Shown: positions 24,047 through 33,060, counted from the stretch's first letter. The stretch: 64,000 bases of DNA from Marivita sp046592965 (GCF_046592965.1 NZ_JBISBV010000008.1:1-64000); one strand, 5' to 3'. Notes: generated from the sequence alone by a model not told the origin. Numbers and translations: made by a program.

Positions 24047-25195
24047 ATGGACACCGATCATATCGAACTCGCGTCGGAGGAGCGGCGTAATTTTCTGAAG
24101 ATCGCGGCGACAGGCGGCTTCACGGCGGCCATCGTCGCCGGTGCCAGCGGCGCTCTGTTTTCCAGCGAAGCGGCAGCGCAAACAGCCAACGAAGAGCGTG
24201 ATCGCGAAGCAGCGGCGGACCACGTCATGACGTTGGCCACCGAGTATGTCATCGGAACGACGCGCAGCTATCCGATGATGCAGTTGGACGTGAAGGAAAA
24301 TCTACAGAACGCGTCGAATGGTAAAATTTATGTAAAACTGGCTCCGGGCGGTCAGTTGGGCACCGGGTCCGCGCTTGCGCAAAAGGTGCAGGGTGGCACG
24401 ATCAATGCCGGGCAATTCTCACTGTCGAATTTCGCACCCTTCGCGCCGGCCGTCGACCTGATCAACATGCCGTATTTCTGCGGCGCCAATCAGCGTTTCG
24501 TGAACCTTGTCACGTCGGATATCTGGAAAACCGAAGTGGATGCGATGGTCGAGCAGCGCGGTTTCAAGCCGATGTTCTACTTCTGCATCGACCCGCGCGT
24601 GATGGCCGTTCGCAAGGGCGGTGGCGGGCCGATCATGACACCGGGCGATCTGCAAGGCATCAAGTTCCGCGTGCCGGGCTCAAAGATGCTGCAGCAGTTC
24701 TATCGCATGGGCGGTGCCAATCCGACGCCCGTTGCCTGGGGCGAAACACCGTCGGCGATCAAACAGGGCGTCGCGGACGCGCTCGATCCAGCCGTAGGCG
24801 CGCTCTACGCGTTTGGCTTCAAGGATATTCTGAGCCACGTGACCTTTACGCAGGCCGTGCCGGACAGCCAGACGTATGCCTGCAATCTCGAATGGTACAA
24901 TACCCTGCCGGGCGATGTGCAAGAGGCTATCGAATGGGCCTCGGAGATGAGTTTTCACCAGAACCTCGCCAAGGTGCCATCCGCACGGGCCTATGCCATG
25001 GCCGAAATGAACAAGAGCGGTGTCGAATTCCATTCCCTGAGTGATGACCAGCTTGCCGAATGGCAGGATACGGTCGGTTACCAGCGCTCGGAATGGGACG
25101 AGTACAAAACGGAACTCGCAGGCTCCATGGAGACGTTCGACAAATTGGTCGAGGCCGCGGGAACCAGAGGCAAGTACTACGTCCACGACGCCTGA
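24047..25195 (+). CDS. dctP: TRAP transporter substrate-binding protein with Tat signal, DctP family (382 aa)
   Basis: Periplasmic binding protein of a tripartite ATP-independent periplasmic transporter. Seen: a twin-arginine signal (ERRNFLKIAATGGFTAAIVAG, R-R at 13-14) with probable cleavage after AAAQ-like residues, then a DctP fold with the family helix DLQGIKFRVPGSKMLQQFYR and GGANPTPVAWGETPSAIKQGVADALD. GGGAGG precedes ATG 24047. Known: DctP proteins bind organic acids or sulfonates through an Arg in the RVPG region. The neighbours suggest the ligand is 2,3-dihydroxypropane-1-sulfonate (the HpsKLM role), which is an inference. A 131-base spacer with an inverted repeat separates it from dctQ. 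Confidence 0.9.
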   Translation: MDTDHIELASEERRNFLKIAATGGFTAAIVAGASGALFSSEAAAQTANEERDREAAADHVMTLATEYVIGTTRSYPMMQLDVKENLQNASNGKIYVKLAPGGQLGTGSALAQKVQGGTINAGQFSLSNFAPFAPAVDLINMPYFCGANQRFVNLVTSDIWKTEVDAMVEQRGFKPMFYFCIDPRVMAVRKGGGGPIMTPGDLQGIKFRVPGSKMLQQFYRMGGANPTPVAWGETPSAIKQGVADALDPAVGALYAFGFKDILSHVTFTQAVPDSQTYACNLEWYNTLPGDVQEAIEWASEMSFHQNLAKVPSARAYAMAEMNKSGVEFHSLSDDQLAEWQDTVGYQRSEWDEYKTELAGSMETFDKLVEAAGTRGKYYVHDA

Positions 25196-25204
25196 TCGAG
25201 CACC

Positions 25205-25235
25205 AACGGGGCGGGTGCCTGTACGGGTGCCCGTT
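25205..25235 (+). other. Weak intercistronic inverted repeat between dctP and dctQ
   Basis: AACGGG (25205-25210) pairs with CCCGTT (25230-25235), with further partial pairing inside. It could stabilise the upstream dctP message and so raise the binding protein above the permease, a common pattern in transporter operons. Short and imperfect. Confidence 0.3.
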
Positions 25236-25326
25236 CCAACCTGCCCGCACAAGATACGCCAGAACGGGACACATAGACTGGTCGGCAGCGCCGGCACCGG
25301 ATGTTTTGTGATCTCTCGGAGGATAT

Positions 25327-25839
25327 ATGGAGACATTGCGAACCATCGACCGAAATGCCGAACGATGGCTGCTTCTGGTCTTCTATGTGATGCTCGTCAT
25401 CACGATGGCGATCGAGGTTCTGCGGCGAGAGATATTTTCCTACTCCTCGATCTGGGGTGAGGAAATCGTCCGCTATACCTTTATTTATCTGGCTTGGATC
25501 GGTGCGTCTGCGGCCATCAAGGATCGCGCGCATATCCGGATTGATGTGATCATGCACTATCTCGGCCCGCGCCTTAAGGCGCTGCTCTACATCTTTGGTG
25601 ACGTCGTGATGTTTCTGGTCGCGATCATTGCGCTCTACTGGTCTCTCGAGACAGTCCAAGTTTCGGCAAATTTCGGTTCGGTCACCGCAGGCTTGCGGGT
25701 TTCGCAGGTATGGTTCCTGATGGCGGTTCCGACAGGTTTTGCCCTGATGATCTGGCGGCTCATTCAATCCTTGCTTCGTGATGTGAAGTCCCTGCGTGAC
25801 GGGACCGACGTTTACGAAGGCGACAAGCTGTTTGATTGA
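25327..25839 (+). CDS. dctQ: TRAP transporter small permease, DctQ family (170 aa)
   Basis: Small membrane subunit of the TRAP transporter. Seen: four hydrophobic segments (LLLVFYVMLVITMAIEVL, YTFIYLAWIGASAAI, ALLYIFGDVVMFLVAIIALY, VWFLMAVPTGFALMIWRLI) with the DctQ signature SSIWGEEIVRYTFIYLAW-IGASAAIKDRAHIRID between helices 1 and 2. GGAGG lies just upstream of ATG 25327. The dctM gene follows 12 bases after its stop. It stabilises the large permease and docks the binding protein. Confidence 0.92.
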   Translation: METLRTIDRNAERWLLLVFYVMLVITMAIEVLRREIFSYSSIWGEEIVRYTFIYLAWIGASAAIKDRAHIRIDVIMHYLGPRLKALLYIFGDVVMFLVAIIALYWSLETVQVSANFGSVTAGLRVSQVWFLMAVPTGFALMIWRLIQSLLRDVKSLRDGTDVYEGDKLFD

Positions 25840-25851
25840 GGGAACAACCTG

Positions 25852-27177
25852 ATGTGGCCGCAAATCAATCAAACGATCGAGCTTGGCTGGGATTTCTATG
25901 TACCGGTGATCCTTTTCGTGTCCCTGATCGCACTGGCTGTTCCGGTCTGGGCAGCAATCGGTTCGGCCGCGATCATCATGTTGGTGATGTCAGGCGATCT
26001 GCCGCTCAGCGCGGTGGGGGAAAGTCTGTTCACCGGCATCGACGCGTTCGCGCTGACGGCGGTGCCGCTGTTTATCCTGACGGGTGACGTGCTGGTGCGC
26101 ACGGGGCTGTCACGCAAGTTTCTGGACGTGGCAGAGGCGCTGACCTGTTTCGCCAAGGGCGGGTTTGGATCGGCCACGGTACTGGTCTGCGGCATGTTCG
26201 CGGCCATTTCAGGATCGGACGCCGCGGGTGCCGCCGCCGTGGGTCGCATGACCATCAGCCGTTTGGTCGAAAGCGGCTATCCACGCCCCTATGCCTGTGC
26301 GCTGGTCGCGGCAGGAGCCTGCACCGGCATCCTGATCCCGCCGTCCATCGCCTATATCATCATCGGCCTTGTGCTGGGAATCTCGGCCTCGACGCTGTTT
26401 CTGGCCGCCTTGATCCCCGGTCTTGCGATCCTTGGCGCAATCCTGATCACCAACATCATCGTCAACCGTATCTACAATTACGAGGGCGGTGGGAGTTTGA
26501 GTTTCGGGGAGTGGGCAGGCAATCTTGGACGCTCGCTCAAATCCGGGTGGTACGCGTTCATCGTGCCGGGCATCATTTTCTACGGTATCTTTTCGGGCCG
26601 CCTCACTCCGACCGAAGCCGGTGCCACCGCAGTCGTCGTCACAATCTTCATGGGCTTCATCCTGCGCACCTTGAGCCTTGCCGATTTTCCCGCGATGCTG
26701 CTCAGTTCCGCCAAGGTCAACGGAGTGATCCTTCCGATCATCGCCTTCTCGGCACCGCTCGCAGAGGCACTGGCCATCATGGGCGTTCCGCAAGGGTTTG
26801 TGACCGCCGTCACGTCGCTGACCGACGAGCCGTGGCTTCTCATCCTGTTGATGATCGGAATCCTGATCGCCGCCGGCTGCGTGATGGAGACAACGCCGAA
26901 CATCGTCATCCTCGCGCCGATCCTGAAGCCGCTTGCGGACAATATCGGCATGAACGAAATCCAGTTCTGCATCATGATGATCACAGCGCTCGGCGTCGGG
27001 TTCATCACGCCGCCGCTGGGTCTCAACCTTTTCGTGGTCTCGGGCATCACCGGGGAATCCATTCTCAAGATCGCGGCGCGCGCGGTGCCATTCGTCTTGA
27101 GCATGCTGATCGTGGTCTTGTTCATCGCTTATGTCCCGGCGCTGTCGACCACCTTGCTTCCAGAAATCTACAAATAG
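25852..27177 (+). CDS. dctM: TRAP transporter large permease, DctM family (441 aa)
   Basis: Twelve-helix sodium-coupled permease that performs the transport step. Seen: the family motif GSDAAGAAAVGRMTISRLVESGYPR near residue 120, GACTGILIPPSIAYIIIG near residue 155, and the second half repeat with PTEAGATAVVVT and VMETTPNIVILAPILKPLADNIGMN. Length is normal. It begins 12 bases after dctQ and is followed 12 bases later by the hpsN-like gene, so uptake and oxidation of the substrate are in one operon. Confidence 0.93.
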   Translation: MWPQINQTIELGWDFYVPVILFVSLIALAVPVWAAIGSAAIIMLVMSGDLPLSAVGESLFTGIDAFALTAVPLFILTGDVLVRTGLSRKFLDVAEALTCFAKGGFGSATVLVCGMFAAISGSDAAGAAAVGRMTISRLVESGYPRPYACALVAAGACTGILIPPSIAYIIIGLVLGISASTLFLAALIPGLAILGAILITNIIVNRIYNYEGGGSLSFGEWAGNLGRSLKSGWYAFIVPGIIFYGIFSGRLTPTEAGATAVVVTIFMGFILRTLSLADFPAMLLSSAKVNGVILPIIAFSAPLAEALAIMGVPQGFVTAVTSLTDEPWLLILLMIGILIAAGCVMETTPNIVILAPILKPLADNIGMNEIQFCIMMITALGVGFITPPLGLNLFVVSGITGESILKIAARAVPFVLSMLIVVLFIAYVPALSTTLLPEIYK

Positions 27178-27189
27178 GACGGTTCAAAC

Positions 27190-28497
27190 ATGCCCCGCGA
27201 ATATTTGAAAAAAGCAACGCTGACCGCAAAATCCGACGCGTCCGAAGTGCATGAAACGGTCAAGGCCATCCTCGATGATATCGAGAAGGGCGGCGACGCG
27301 GCAGCGATGAACTATGCCAAGAAGTTCGACCGGTACGAGGGAAACATTGTCCTGACCGAAGCCGAAATCGAAGCAGCCTGCGCCCTGGTGCCCGACAAGC
27401 TGAAAGACGATATCCAGTTCGCACATGACAACGTGCGCCGCTTTGCCGAAGCGCAGAAATCGACACTGACGGATGTCGAGATCGAGATCGTGCCCGGAAT
27501 GATCGCCGGTCAAAAGGTCATCCCGGTGGACGCGGCGGGATGCTATGTTCCGGGTGGCCGCTACAGCCATATCGCCAGCGCCATCATGACGGTGACCACT
27601 GCCAAGGTCGCAGGCTGCCGTCATATCACTGCCTGCTCGCCACCACGCCCTGACGTGGGTGTGGCACCTGCGATCGTCTATGCCGCCCATATCTGCGGCG
27701 CAGACAAGATCCTTGCGATGGGAGGCGTTCAAGGCGTTGCGGCGATGACCTTCGGACTGTTCGGCCTTCCGCGCGCCAACATCCTTGTCGGCCCCGGCAA
27801 CCAGTTTGTCGCCGAGGCGAAGCGTATCCTTTTTGGTCGCGTGGGCATCGACATGATCGCCGGACCCACCGATAGCCTCATTCTGGCGGATTCCGGGGCC
27901 GACGCGCATATTGTGGCAACCGATTTGGTCAGTCAGGCCGAGCATGGGTATAATTCGCCGGTGTGGCTGGTCACCGATGATCGTGCGCTGGCGGAAAAGG
28001 TCATGGCGCTGGTGCCCGACCTGATCGACGATCTGCCTGATGTGAACCGCGACAACGCCTTTGCCGCGTGGCGCGACTATGCCGAGGTGATCCTGTGCGA
28101 CAACCGCGAGGAGATGGCCGCCTGTGCCGACGAATACGCACCCGAGCACCTGACAGTGCAGGCCGCTGATCTGGATTGGTGGCTGAACCGCCTGACCTGT
28201 TACGGCTCCCTGTTTCTGGGCGAGGAAACCACCGTCTCCTATGGCGACAAGGCCACCGGCACGAACCACGTCCTGCCCACGTCCGGCGCGGCAAGCTACA
28301 CCGGCGGGCTGAGCGTGCACAAATACATGAAGGTGGTCACTTGGCAGCGTGCCACCCGCGAAGGCGCGCAGCGCGTCGCCGAGGCAACGGCGCGGATCTC
28401 GCGGCTCGAAGGGATGGAAGGGCATGCGCGGGCCGCTGATGTGCGGCTCGCCAAGTACTTCCCCGACCGAAATTTCGACCTGTCGGCCAATGACTGA
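27190..28497 (+). CDS. hpsN: HisD-family dehydrogenase, probable sulfopropanediol 3-dehydrogenase HpsN (435 aa)
   Basis: Seen: a full-length histidinol-dehydrogenase-family NAD enzyme with zinc ligands in QAEHG (Q, H), GDKATGTNHVLPT (D) and GGLSVHKYMK (H), catalytic YAPEHL, and the nucleotide-binding FGLPRANILVGPGNQFVAEAKR. Known: HpsN oxidises (R)-2,3-dihydroxypropane-1-sulfonate to sulfolactate in two NAD-dependent steps and is commonly misnamed HisD. Context decides here: TRAP transporter upstream, an SDR and a zinc alcohol dehydrogenase downstream, matching the hpsKLM-NOP order I recall from roseobacters, and no histidine genes nearby. Another HisD-family polyol dehydrogenase remains possible; no sulfolactate-degrading genes (suyAB, slcCD) lie in the window. 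Confidence 0.7.
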   Translation: MPREYLKKATLTAKSDASEVHETVKAILDDIEKGGDAAAMNYAKKFDRYEGNIVLTEAEIEAACALVPDKLKDDIQFAHDNVRRFAEAQKSTLTDVEIEIVPGMIAGQKVIPVDAAGCYVPGGRYSHIASAIMTVTTAKVAGCRHITACSPPRPDVGVAPAIVYAAHICGADKILAMGGVQGVAAMTFGLFGLPRANILVGPGNQFVAEAKRILFGRVGIDMIAGPTDSLILADSGADAHIVATDLVSQAEHGYNSPVWLVTDDRALAEKVMALVPDLIDDLPDVNRDNAFAAWRDYAEVILCDNREEMAACADEYAPEHLTVQAADLDWWLNRLTCYGSLFLGEETTVSYGDKATGTNHVLPTSGAASYTGGLSVHKYMKVVTWQRATREGAQRVAEATARISRLEGMEGHARAADVRLAKYFPDRNFDLSAND

Positions 28498-29251
28498 CCC
28501 GGCCGCGTTGTACGATCTGACTGGCCGCGTCGCCGTCATCACCGGCGCAAGTTCCGGTCTCGGCCGGCGCGCAGCTATTGTGCTGGCCAGCGCGGGTGCA
28601 AAGGTGATCGGCGTTGCCCGACGGGGAGGAGCGCTCGGCGCATTGAAGGCAGAGATCGGCGCTGCCTGCGAGACCGTCGAGGCAGATGTTGCCGACCGCT
28701 CAGGACTGGAGATGCTGCGCGATGCGGCCAGCGCCCCGTTTGGCCCCCCCGACATCCTGATGCACGCCGCTGGCATCAACACACGCGAACCAGCCGATGA
28801 CGTCACGTTCCCGGGTTGGGACAGGACAATCGCTCTGAACCTCTCGGCGCCGTTCTTTCTGAGCCAGACATTCGCACCCGCGATGAAAGCCAAGGGGTGG
28901 GGCCGGATCGTGAACTTCGCCTCGCTTCAAACCACCCGCGCCTTTCCCGGCGGCATCGCCTATGGAGCAAGCAAGGGCGGTATCGGGCAACTGACCCGCG
29001 CCATGGCCGAAGCATGGTCGCCGCACGGGATCACCGCGAATGCGATCGGACCGGGGTTCTTTCCGACTGAGCTCACCAAGGCCGTGTTCGACGATCCGGC
29101 GCGCGCCGATCGTAACGCGGCGCAAACCTGCCTGCGACGCAACGGGCGGCTGGAGGATATCGACGGGCCGGTTCTGTTTCTGTGCTCCGACGCATCGGCC
29201 TATGTGACCGGACAAATCCTGATGGTGGACGGAGGGTTTACCGCGAAATGA
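28490..29251 (+). CDS. hpsO: Short-chain dehydrogenase/reductase, probable HpsO (253 aa)
   Basis: Seen: NAD(P)-binding TGASSGLGRRAA near residue 20, NAG-equivalent HAAGINTRE, catalytic Ser in FASLQTTRAFPGG, YGASKGG (Tyr-x-x-x-Lys) and the C-terminal ITGQILMVDGG-like ending. Start 28490 lies inside the last codons of hpsN (ATGACTGA). Known: in DHPS degradation HpsO and HpsP interconvert the (S) and (R) enantiomers through the 2-keto form so that HpsN can act. This gene overlaps the zinc dehydrogenase by ATGA. If the operon substrate is another polyol, this would be its secondary-alcohol dehydrogenase. Confidence 0.65.
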   Translation: MTDPAALYDLTGRVAVITGASSGLGRRAAIVLASAGAKVIGVARRGGALGALKAEIGAACETVEADVADRSGLEMLRDAASAPFGPPDILMHAAGINTREPADDVTFPGWDRTIALNLSAPFFLSQTFAPAMKAKGWGRIVNFASLQTTRAFPGGIAYGASKGGIGQLTRAMAEAWSPHGITANAIGPGFFPTELTKAVFDDPARADRNAAQTCLRRNGRLEDIDGPVLFLCSDASAYVTGQILMVDGGFTAK

Positions 29252-30228
29252 AAGCGCTTGTGTATGACGGAGTCGAAACGCTTGGCTACCGCGATGTGCC
29301 CGACCCGGTGCCTGCCGAGGGCGAACAACTGATCCGCGTCTCGGCCGTGGGCATCTGCGGGTCCGACATGCACGCCTATCTCGGTCACGACGCCCGCCGC
29401 CCTGCGCCTTTGATCCTTGGTCACGAAGCCGCCGGCACAATCACCGGGGGGCCGAAAGATGGAACACGCGTCACCGTCAACCCACTTGTCACCTGTCAGA
29501 CCTGCGCTGCCTGCAAGTCCGGACGCGAGAACCTGTGTCCGGACCGTCAGATAATCTCCATGCACCCGCGCGAGGGCGCTTTTGCACAGTTCCTCGCGAT
29601 ACCAGACCGCAACCTGATCGACGTGCCGGATGACAATCCGCTTCGCAAGGCCGCGCTTGCCGAGCCTCTCGCGGTAAGCTGGCACGCCGTGAAGATAGCG
29701 TTGCAGGCCTTGCATCCCGATATGGATCGCGACGCGCTGGTGATAGGAGGCGGAGCGATCGGCCTCGCAGCCGCGCTTGCACTGAACGCGATGGGCGTGC
29801 GTCGGGTTACGATTGCGGAACCGCAGGCGGCACGGCGCAAGTTTCTTCAAACCACCTGCCATCAGACCGTCACCGAAGCCGCAAGCGGACCCTATCCCCT
29901 GATCATCGACGCAGTCGGATATTCCGCGACCCGAGCGATTGCCTCCGCCTGTGCGGCGCCCGGCGGCGTCATCGCGCATGTTGGGTTGGGCGAGGATTCA
30001 GGCGGTCTTGATGTCCGGCGAATGACCTTGCAGGAGATAACGTTCATCGGCTGCTATACCTACACGGCAGAGGATTTTCGTGAGGCCGCGCAGGCCATTT
30101 TCGACGGCCGCATGGGCGCGCTCGACTGGACAGAGAGCCGTGCGATGAGTGATGGGTTTTCCGCGTTTCAAGCGCTACACTCGGGGCGCATCGCCGCGCC
30201 GAAGATCATTCTCGATCCTTGGAGCTGA
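29248..30228 (+). CDS. hpsP: Zinc-type alcohol dehydrogenase, probable HpsP (326 aa)
   Basis: Seen: catalytic zinc ligands C-G-S-D (VGICGSDMHAYLG), GHEAAG, structural zinc cluster CQTCAACKSGRENLC, and Rossmann motif GGGAIGLAAALALNAMG. Medium-chain dehydrogenase, slightly short at 326 residues but complete. Start 29248 by ATGA overlap with the SDR. Known: HpsP pairs with HpsO to racemise DHPS; sorbitol- or threonine-dehydrogenase-like activity is the alternative. A UspA gene follows after 28 bases, possibly in the same transcript. Confidence 0.65.
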   Translation: MKALVYDGVETLGYRDVPDPVPAEGEQLIRVSAVGICGSDMHAYLGHDARRPAPLILGHEAAGTITGGPKDGTRVTVNPLVTCQTCAACKSGRENLCPDRQIISMHPREGAFAQFLAIPDRNLIDVPDDNPLRKAALAEPLAVSWHAVKIALQALHPDMDRDALVIGGGAIGLAAALALNAMGVRRVTIAEPQAARRKFLQTTCHQTVTEAASGPYPLIIDAVGYSATRAIASACAAPGGVIAHVGLGEDSGGLDVRRMTLQEITFIGCYTYTAEDFREAAQAIFDGRMGALDWTESRAMSDGFSAFQALHSGRIAAPKIILDPWS

Positions 30229-30256
30229 CGGATCGAACACCTGAGAGGAGACACCG

Positions 30257-30667
30257 ATGTATCAACGAATCCTGGTCCCAATGGCACTTGATCACGACAT
30301 CTCACCGCAAACGCTGGAAGTGGCAAAGGCATTATGCGGACCTGATGGCGAAATAATCGGTCTGCATGTGTACGAAGCGCCCCACGAATCCGTCCGGGCA
30401 TATCTGGACGAAGAGATTCTGAAAGAAGGATACGAAAGCGCGCGTGCCCTTCTGCATGAAAAGGTCAAAGGGCTGGAACGGGTCACTCCCAAGATCATTC
30501 GCGGTCATACCTCGCGTTCGATCATTGATTATGCGGCCCGCAACGATGTGGATTGCATCGTCATCGGATCGCACAGACCCGGCCTCAGTAATTTCTTTCT
30601 GGGATCGACCGCCGCTCGCGTTGTGCGGTTTGCCACATGCGCGGTGCACGTCTACCGTAGTGGGTAA
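30257..30667 (+). CDS. Universal stress protein UspA family (136 aa)
   Basis: Seen: a single Usp domain beginning MYQRILVPMALD and ending with the ATP-binding signature GSHRPGLSNFFLGSTAARVV (G-x2-G-x9-G-S), so it is probably of the nucleotide-binding class. GAGGAGA lies upstream of ATG 30257. Length is normal. It follows the hps-like genes by 28 bases; TRAP operons often carry a UspA gene that binds ATP and may regulate transport, which makes a link plausible. Confidence 0.9.
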   Translation: MYQRILVPMALDHDISPQTLEVAKALCGPDGEIIGLHVYEAPHESVRAYLDEEILKEGYESARALLHEKVKGLERVTPKIIRGHTSRSIIDYAARNDVDCIVIGSHRPGLSNFFLGSTAARVVRFATCAVHVYRSG

Positions 30668-30711
30668 AAGCGCAATAGCGGGTAGTCGTGACGATCCGGC
30701 TTGGGTTGGAC

Positions 30712-31077
30712 CTAGGTTCTTTGATGCTCGTCAATTATCTCTGACAAGAACTGGGTCATCGCAATGATCTTGTCGGCGATTATCACAACGTCCGAATTGT
30801 CGCCGGCGCGATACGCTGCAATCCGCAACTCCAATTCGGACGCGTGTTCGCCGAGCCGCGAATGTCCGACTGACCCGGCCACACCTGCTATTTTGTGTAG
30901 TTCCTGCTCGATACCGTGCAGGCTTCCCAAGATGTCATCACCTTGGGAAATTGAGTCGAATAGATGCAGAATGCGCGCCAACCTTTCCGGTAACGAGGCG
31001 ATAAATTTGCTCTGAATCCTCGCCAGCGTATTTTGAAAGGCCATTGACGGCCCTTCGCAGGTGCGTTGATCCAACAT
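30712..31077 (-). CDS. Histidine phosphotransfer (Hpt) protein (121 aa)
   Basis: Seen: a free-standing Hpt four-helix domain with the phosphorylatable histidine in EQELHKIAGVAGSVGHSRLGEHASELE near residue 57. ATG 31077 shares a base with the stop of the receiver/GGDEF gene (TGATG), so they are coupled. Known: Hpt proteins shuttle phosphate between receiver domains of a phosphorelay. Neither neighbouring histidine kinase carries a receiver of its own, so the relay would run kinase, receiver protein, this Hpt, second receiver. Function is inferred from fold and neighbours only. Confidence 0.88.
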   Translation of the reverse strand: MLDQRTCEGPSMAFQNTLARIQSKFIASLPERLARILHLFDSISQGDDILGSLHGIEQELHKIAGVAGSVGHSRLGEHASELELRIAAYRAGDNSDVVIIADKIIAMTQFLSEIIDEHQRT

Positions 31078-32021
31078 CAAGCGACGCCTTTCCAGAGGAA
31101 CGGATCCGCGTTGGGCGAGATTGTCTTAACAAGTTCGGTTTTGACCTCCGCAAGCAATGCCTTGGGCGAAAAGCCGTTCAGCAAACTCGGCCGCCGGGTT
31201 TTTCCGATCTTCACCGAAATAACGTGATCTTCCCGAAGATACATGGAGGAATACAAGCTTCCCAGCTCGGCATTGACGAGAGCCGCGAGTTCACTGTTAT
31301 CCAGATCCACGGGTTTGGGGAGCACTGCCACAAACCGCCCCGATCCCGCGTAAGACAGCAATGGCCGGTATTGCTTGATGTTATCCAGAAGGATGGCGCA
31401 GACATCGTTCAAAATATCCACAAATTCATCCTGGGGCAAAGATGCGAATAGGTCAGAGCTGTAATCAAGCTCTATCCCAAAGGCACATACACTCGACATG
31501 CGCATTCTGCCGATCGTCAGAAGATAATTTTCCAACGCCATATAATCGAGAAGGTTATCCCTTTGCTCCAGCGGAACTGGATCAGAGTATTTCCAGATTC
31601 GCGATCCTGCTGTGGCGGAGTTATGACTTTCTACTTTCGCGTTTAGTTCCGATATACGTGCAAGCATATTCAATCGCGTCGAGATCTCGGCCGCTTGGAT
31701 TGGCTTCGCGATGTAGTCATTTGCGCCAGCCGCAAAGGCCTGATCAATCGCGTCACGTTGTTGGATTGAGGTTATCATGACAATTGGTGTTCTTGCCAAT
31801 CTGGATTGTTGACGAACCTCTTTCGTCAGCGTGATCCCATCCTTATTCGGCATCTGGATGTCAAACAACATGCAATCGAACATGTCAGTCGCAGTGTCGA
31901 TCTCATGTAAAGCTTCCATCGCTGACATCACCGCAGTGACGTTGCTATAACCGATCTCGTTCAGGGTAGAGACGAGAAGTTCGAGAAAGATGGGATCATC
32001 ATCGACAGCGAGAATTTTCAT
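31077..32021 (-). CDS. Response regulator with degenerate GGDEF-like output domain (314 aa)
   Basis: Seen: receiver domain residues 1-120 with acidic pocket AVDDDP, phosphoacceptor in MLFDIQMPNKDG (D about 53), Thr/Ser MITS and Lys IAKPIQ. After a short linker comes a domain with the length and pattern of a diguanylate cyclase (about 165-314), but where GGDEF is expected it reads YAGSGRFVAV, so it cannot make cyclic-di-GMP in the usual way. It may bind GTP or c-di-GMP or serve as a protein-interaction module. The Hpt gene follows with TGATG coupling. Upstream is a 577-base gap. Confidence 0.85.
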   Translation of the reverse strand: MKILAVDDDPIFLELLVSTLNEIGYSNVTAVMSAMEALHEIDTATDMFDCMLFDIQMPNKDGITLTKEVRQQSRLARTPIVMITSIQQRDAIDQAFAAGANDYIAKPIQAAEISTRLNMLARISELNAKVESHNSATAGSRIWKYSDPVPLEQRDNLLDYMALENYLLTIGRMRMSSVCAFGIELDYSSDLFASLPQDEFVDILNDVCAILLDNIKQYRPLLSYAGSGRFVAVLPKPVDLDNSELAALVNAELGSLYSSMYLREDHVISVKIGKTRRPSLLNGFSPKALLAEVKTELVKTISPNADPFLWKGVA

Positions 32022-32598
32022 GGCTTTTAGAACCTTATTTGAACGCGTATGGCGTCGGTCTGTAATGGTGCCGCACAGAGCTGTTCCTGAAGGATGATGC
32101 TTGAACTACCTCTACAGGTCGTGCTGACGGCTCTGAACCAAATCTAAAAGCAAAGTTTGGCGAAAATTTGTCGTAAACAGTGGGTGATCAACAATCGAGT
32201 GGATTGTCATTGCTGGTCTGCAAACAATGCCCACCGAATGCGGGGATTGGATGTTTCGCCATTCAAACTGCCTCCTTTATGCCTCTGTTGAACCTTTTTT
32301 ATAACCAGGTTTTCAACCGGCTGCGAAACAATGTTGGTTTTCTTGCGATCACCTCTGTGATGATATGCGGCTACAGTGCGAATTTCTTTAGGGATCTTGT
32401 AAGCCGATACCCGTAAAACAACGAGCAAGTTGATTGCAAAATTATTGGGCGTTGGGTCTTAAACGCCGAATTGGCGTAAGAAAGGGATTTCGCCTGATGA
32501 AGAGGGTGCGAACACCCGATGCGCATCATCATGGATCAATGAACGATGCCGATAAATCGGTTTGATGAATCCCGCCAACGACATCGCTAAATTCCGAC
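32022..32598. other. Gap of 577 bases: promoter region and weak hairpin, no convincing gene
   Basis: A+T-rich. A 78-codon plus-strand frame (32180-32416) and a 73-codon minus-strand frame (32207-32428) overlap and show neither domain nor ribosome site. At 32457-32481 an imperfect hairpin (ACGCC-GAATT-GGCGT with flanking TCTT/AAGA) lies 118 bases beyond the stop of the single-domain receiver gene and could end its transcript. The promoter for the receiver/GGDEF-Hpt pair should lie at its left end. A small regulatory RNA cannot be excluded. Confidence 0.4.
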
Positions 32599-33051
32599 TC
32601 AGCCAGAACTTGATGCAACCACGTCCAGTTTTTCATCCCAAACGGAACGGATCTGTTGACCTAATGTCATCGGATCGAAAGGCTTCGTAATGACGGCCAA
32701 CGCACCTGCTTTCAATAACTCCACAGATACGGAATCTTCGGCTTTTGCAGTCATGAAGATGACCGGGATATGTTTCAAGTCGGGGCGTGACTTGATCACA
32801 TCCCACAACTGTGGACCGGTGGTTTCCGGCATCATGACGTCCAGCAATAGCAGATCTGGGATTTGATCTTCAATTTCCGCAAGTGCTTGGGACGCCGATG
32901 CTGCCTGTCGCAATTCATAGGAGTCGACCATGGTCAAAGCCATCTTTGCGATGTCCCGAATGTCGTCATCGTCATCGACGTGAAGGATGGAAGAGAGCTG
33001 TGACAATTGATGTCTCCTGAAGCGATCTGCGGCTCGAACAATATTCGACAT
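32599..33051 (-). CDS. Single-domain response regulator (150 aa)
   Basis: Seen: a CheY-like receiver only: acidic pocket HVDDDDDI, phosphoacceptor in LLLLDVMMPETTGP, MTAKAEDS and VITKPFDP. No output domain. A basic N-terminal leader of about 20 residues precedes the domain. It begins 9 bases after the histidine kinase stop with no obvious ribosome site, so translation is probably coupled. Known: single-domain receivers act as intermediate phosphate carriers or by protein contact. Together with the Hpt at 30712 it suggests a four-step relay. Confidence 0.9.
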   Translation of the reverse strand: MSNIVRAADRFRRHQLSQLSSILHVDDDDDIRDIAKMALTMVDSYELRQAASASQALAEIEDQIPDLLLLDVMMPETTGPQLWDVIKSRPDLKHIPVIFMTAKAEDSVSVELLKAGALAVITKPFDPMTLGQQIRSVWDEKLDVVASSSG

Positions 33052-33060
33052 GGCTAAGTA

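Noticed and set aside
27190..28497. Histidinol dehydrogenase of histidine synthesis
   Set aside because: Linked to TRAP and alcohol dehydrogenase genes with no other his gene; the HpsN-type reading fits better.
32180..32416. 78-codon plus-strand frame in the signalling gap
   Set aside because: No ribosome site, and it overlaps an equally weak opposite-strand frame.
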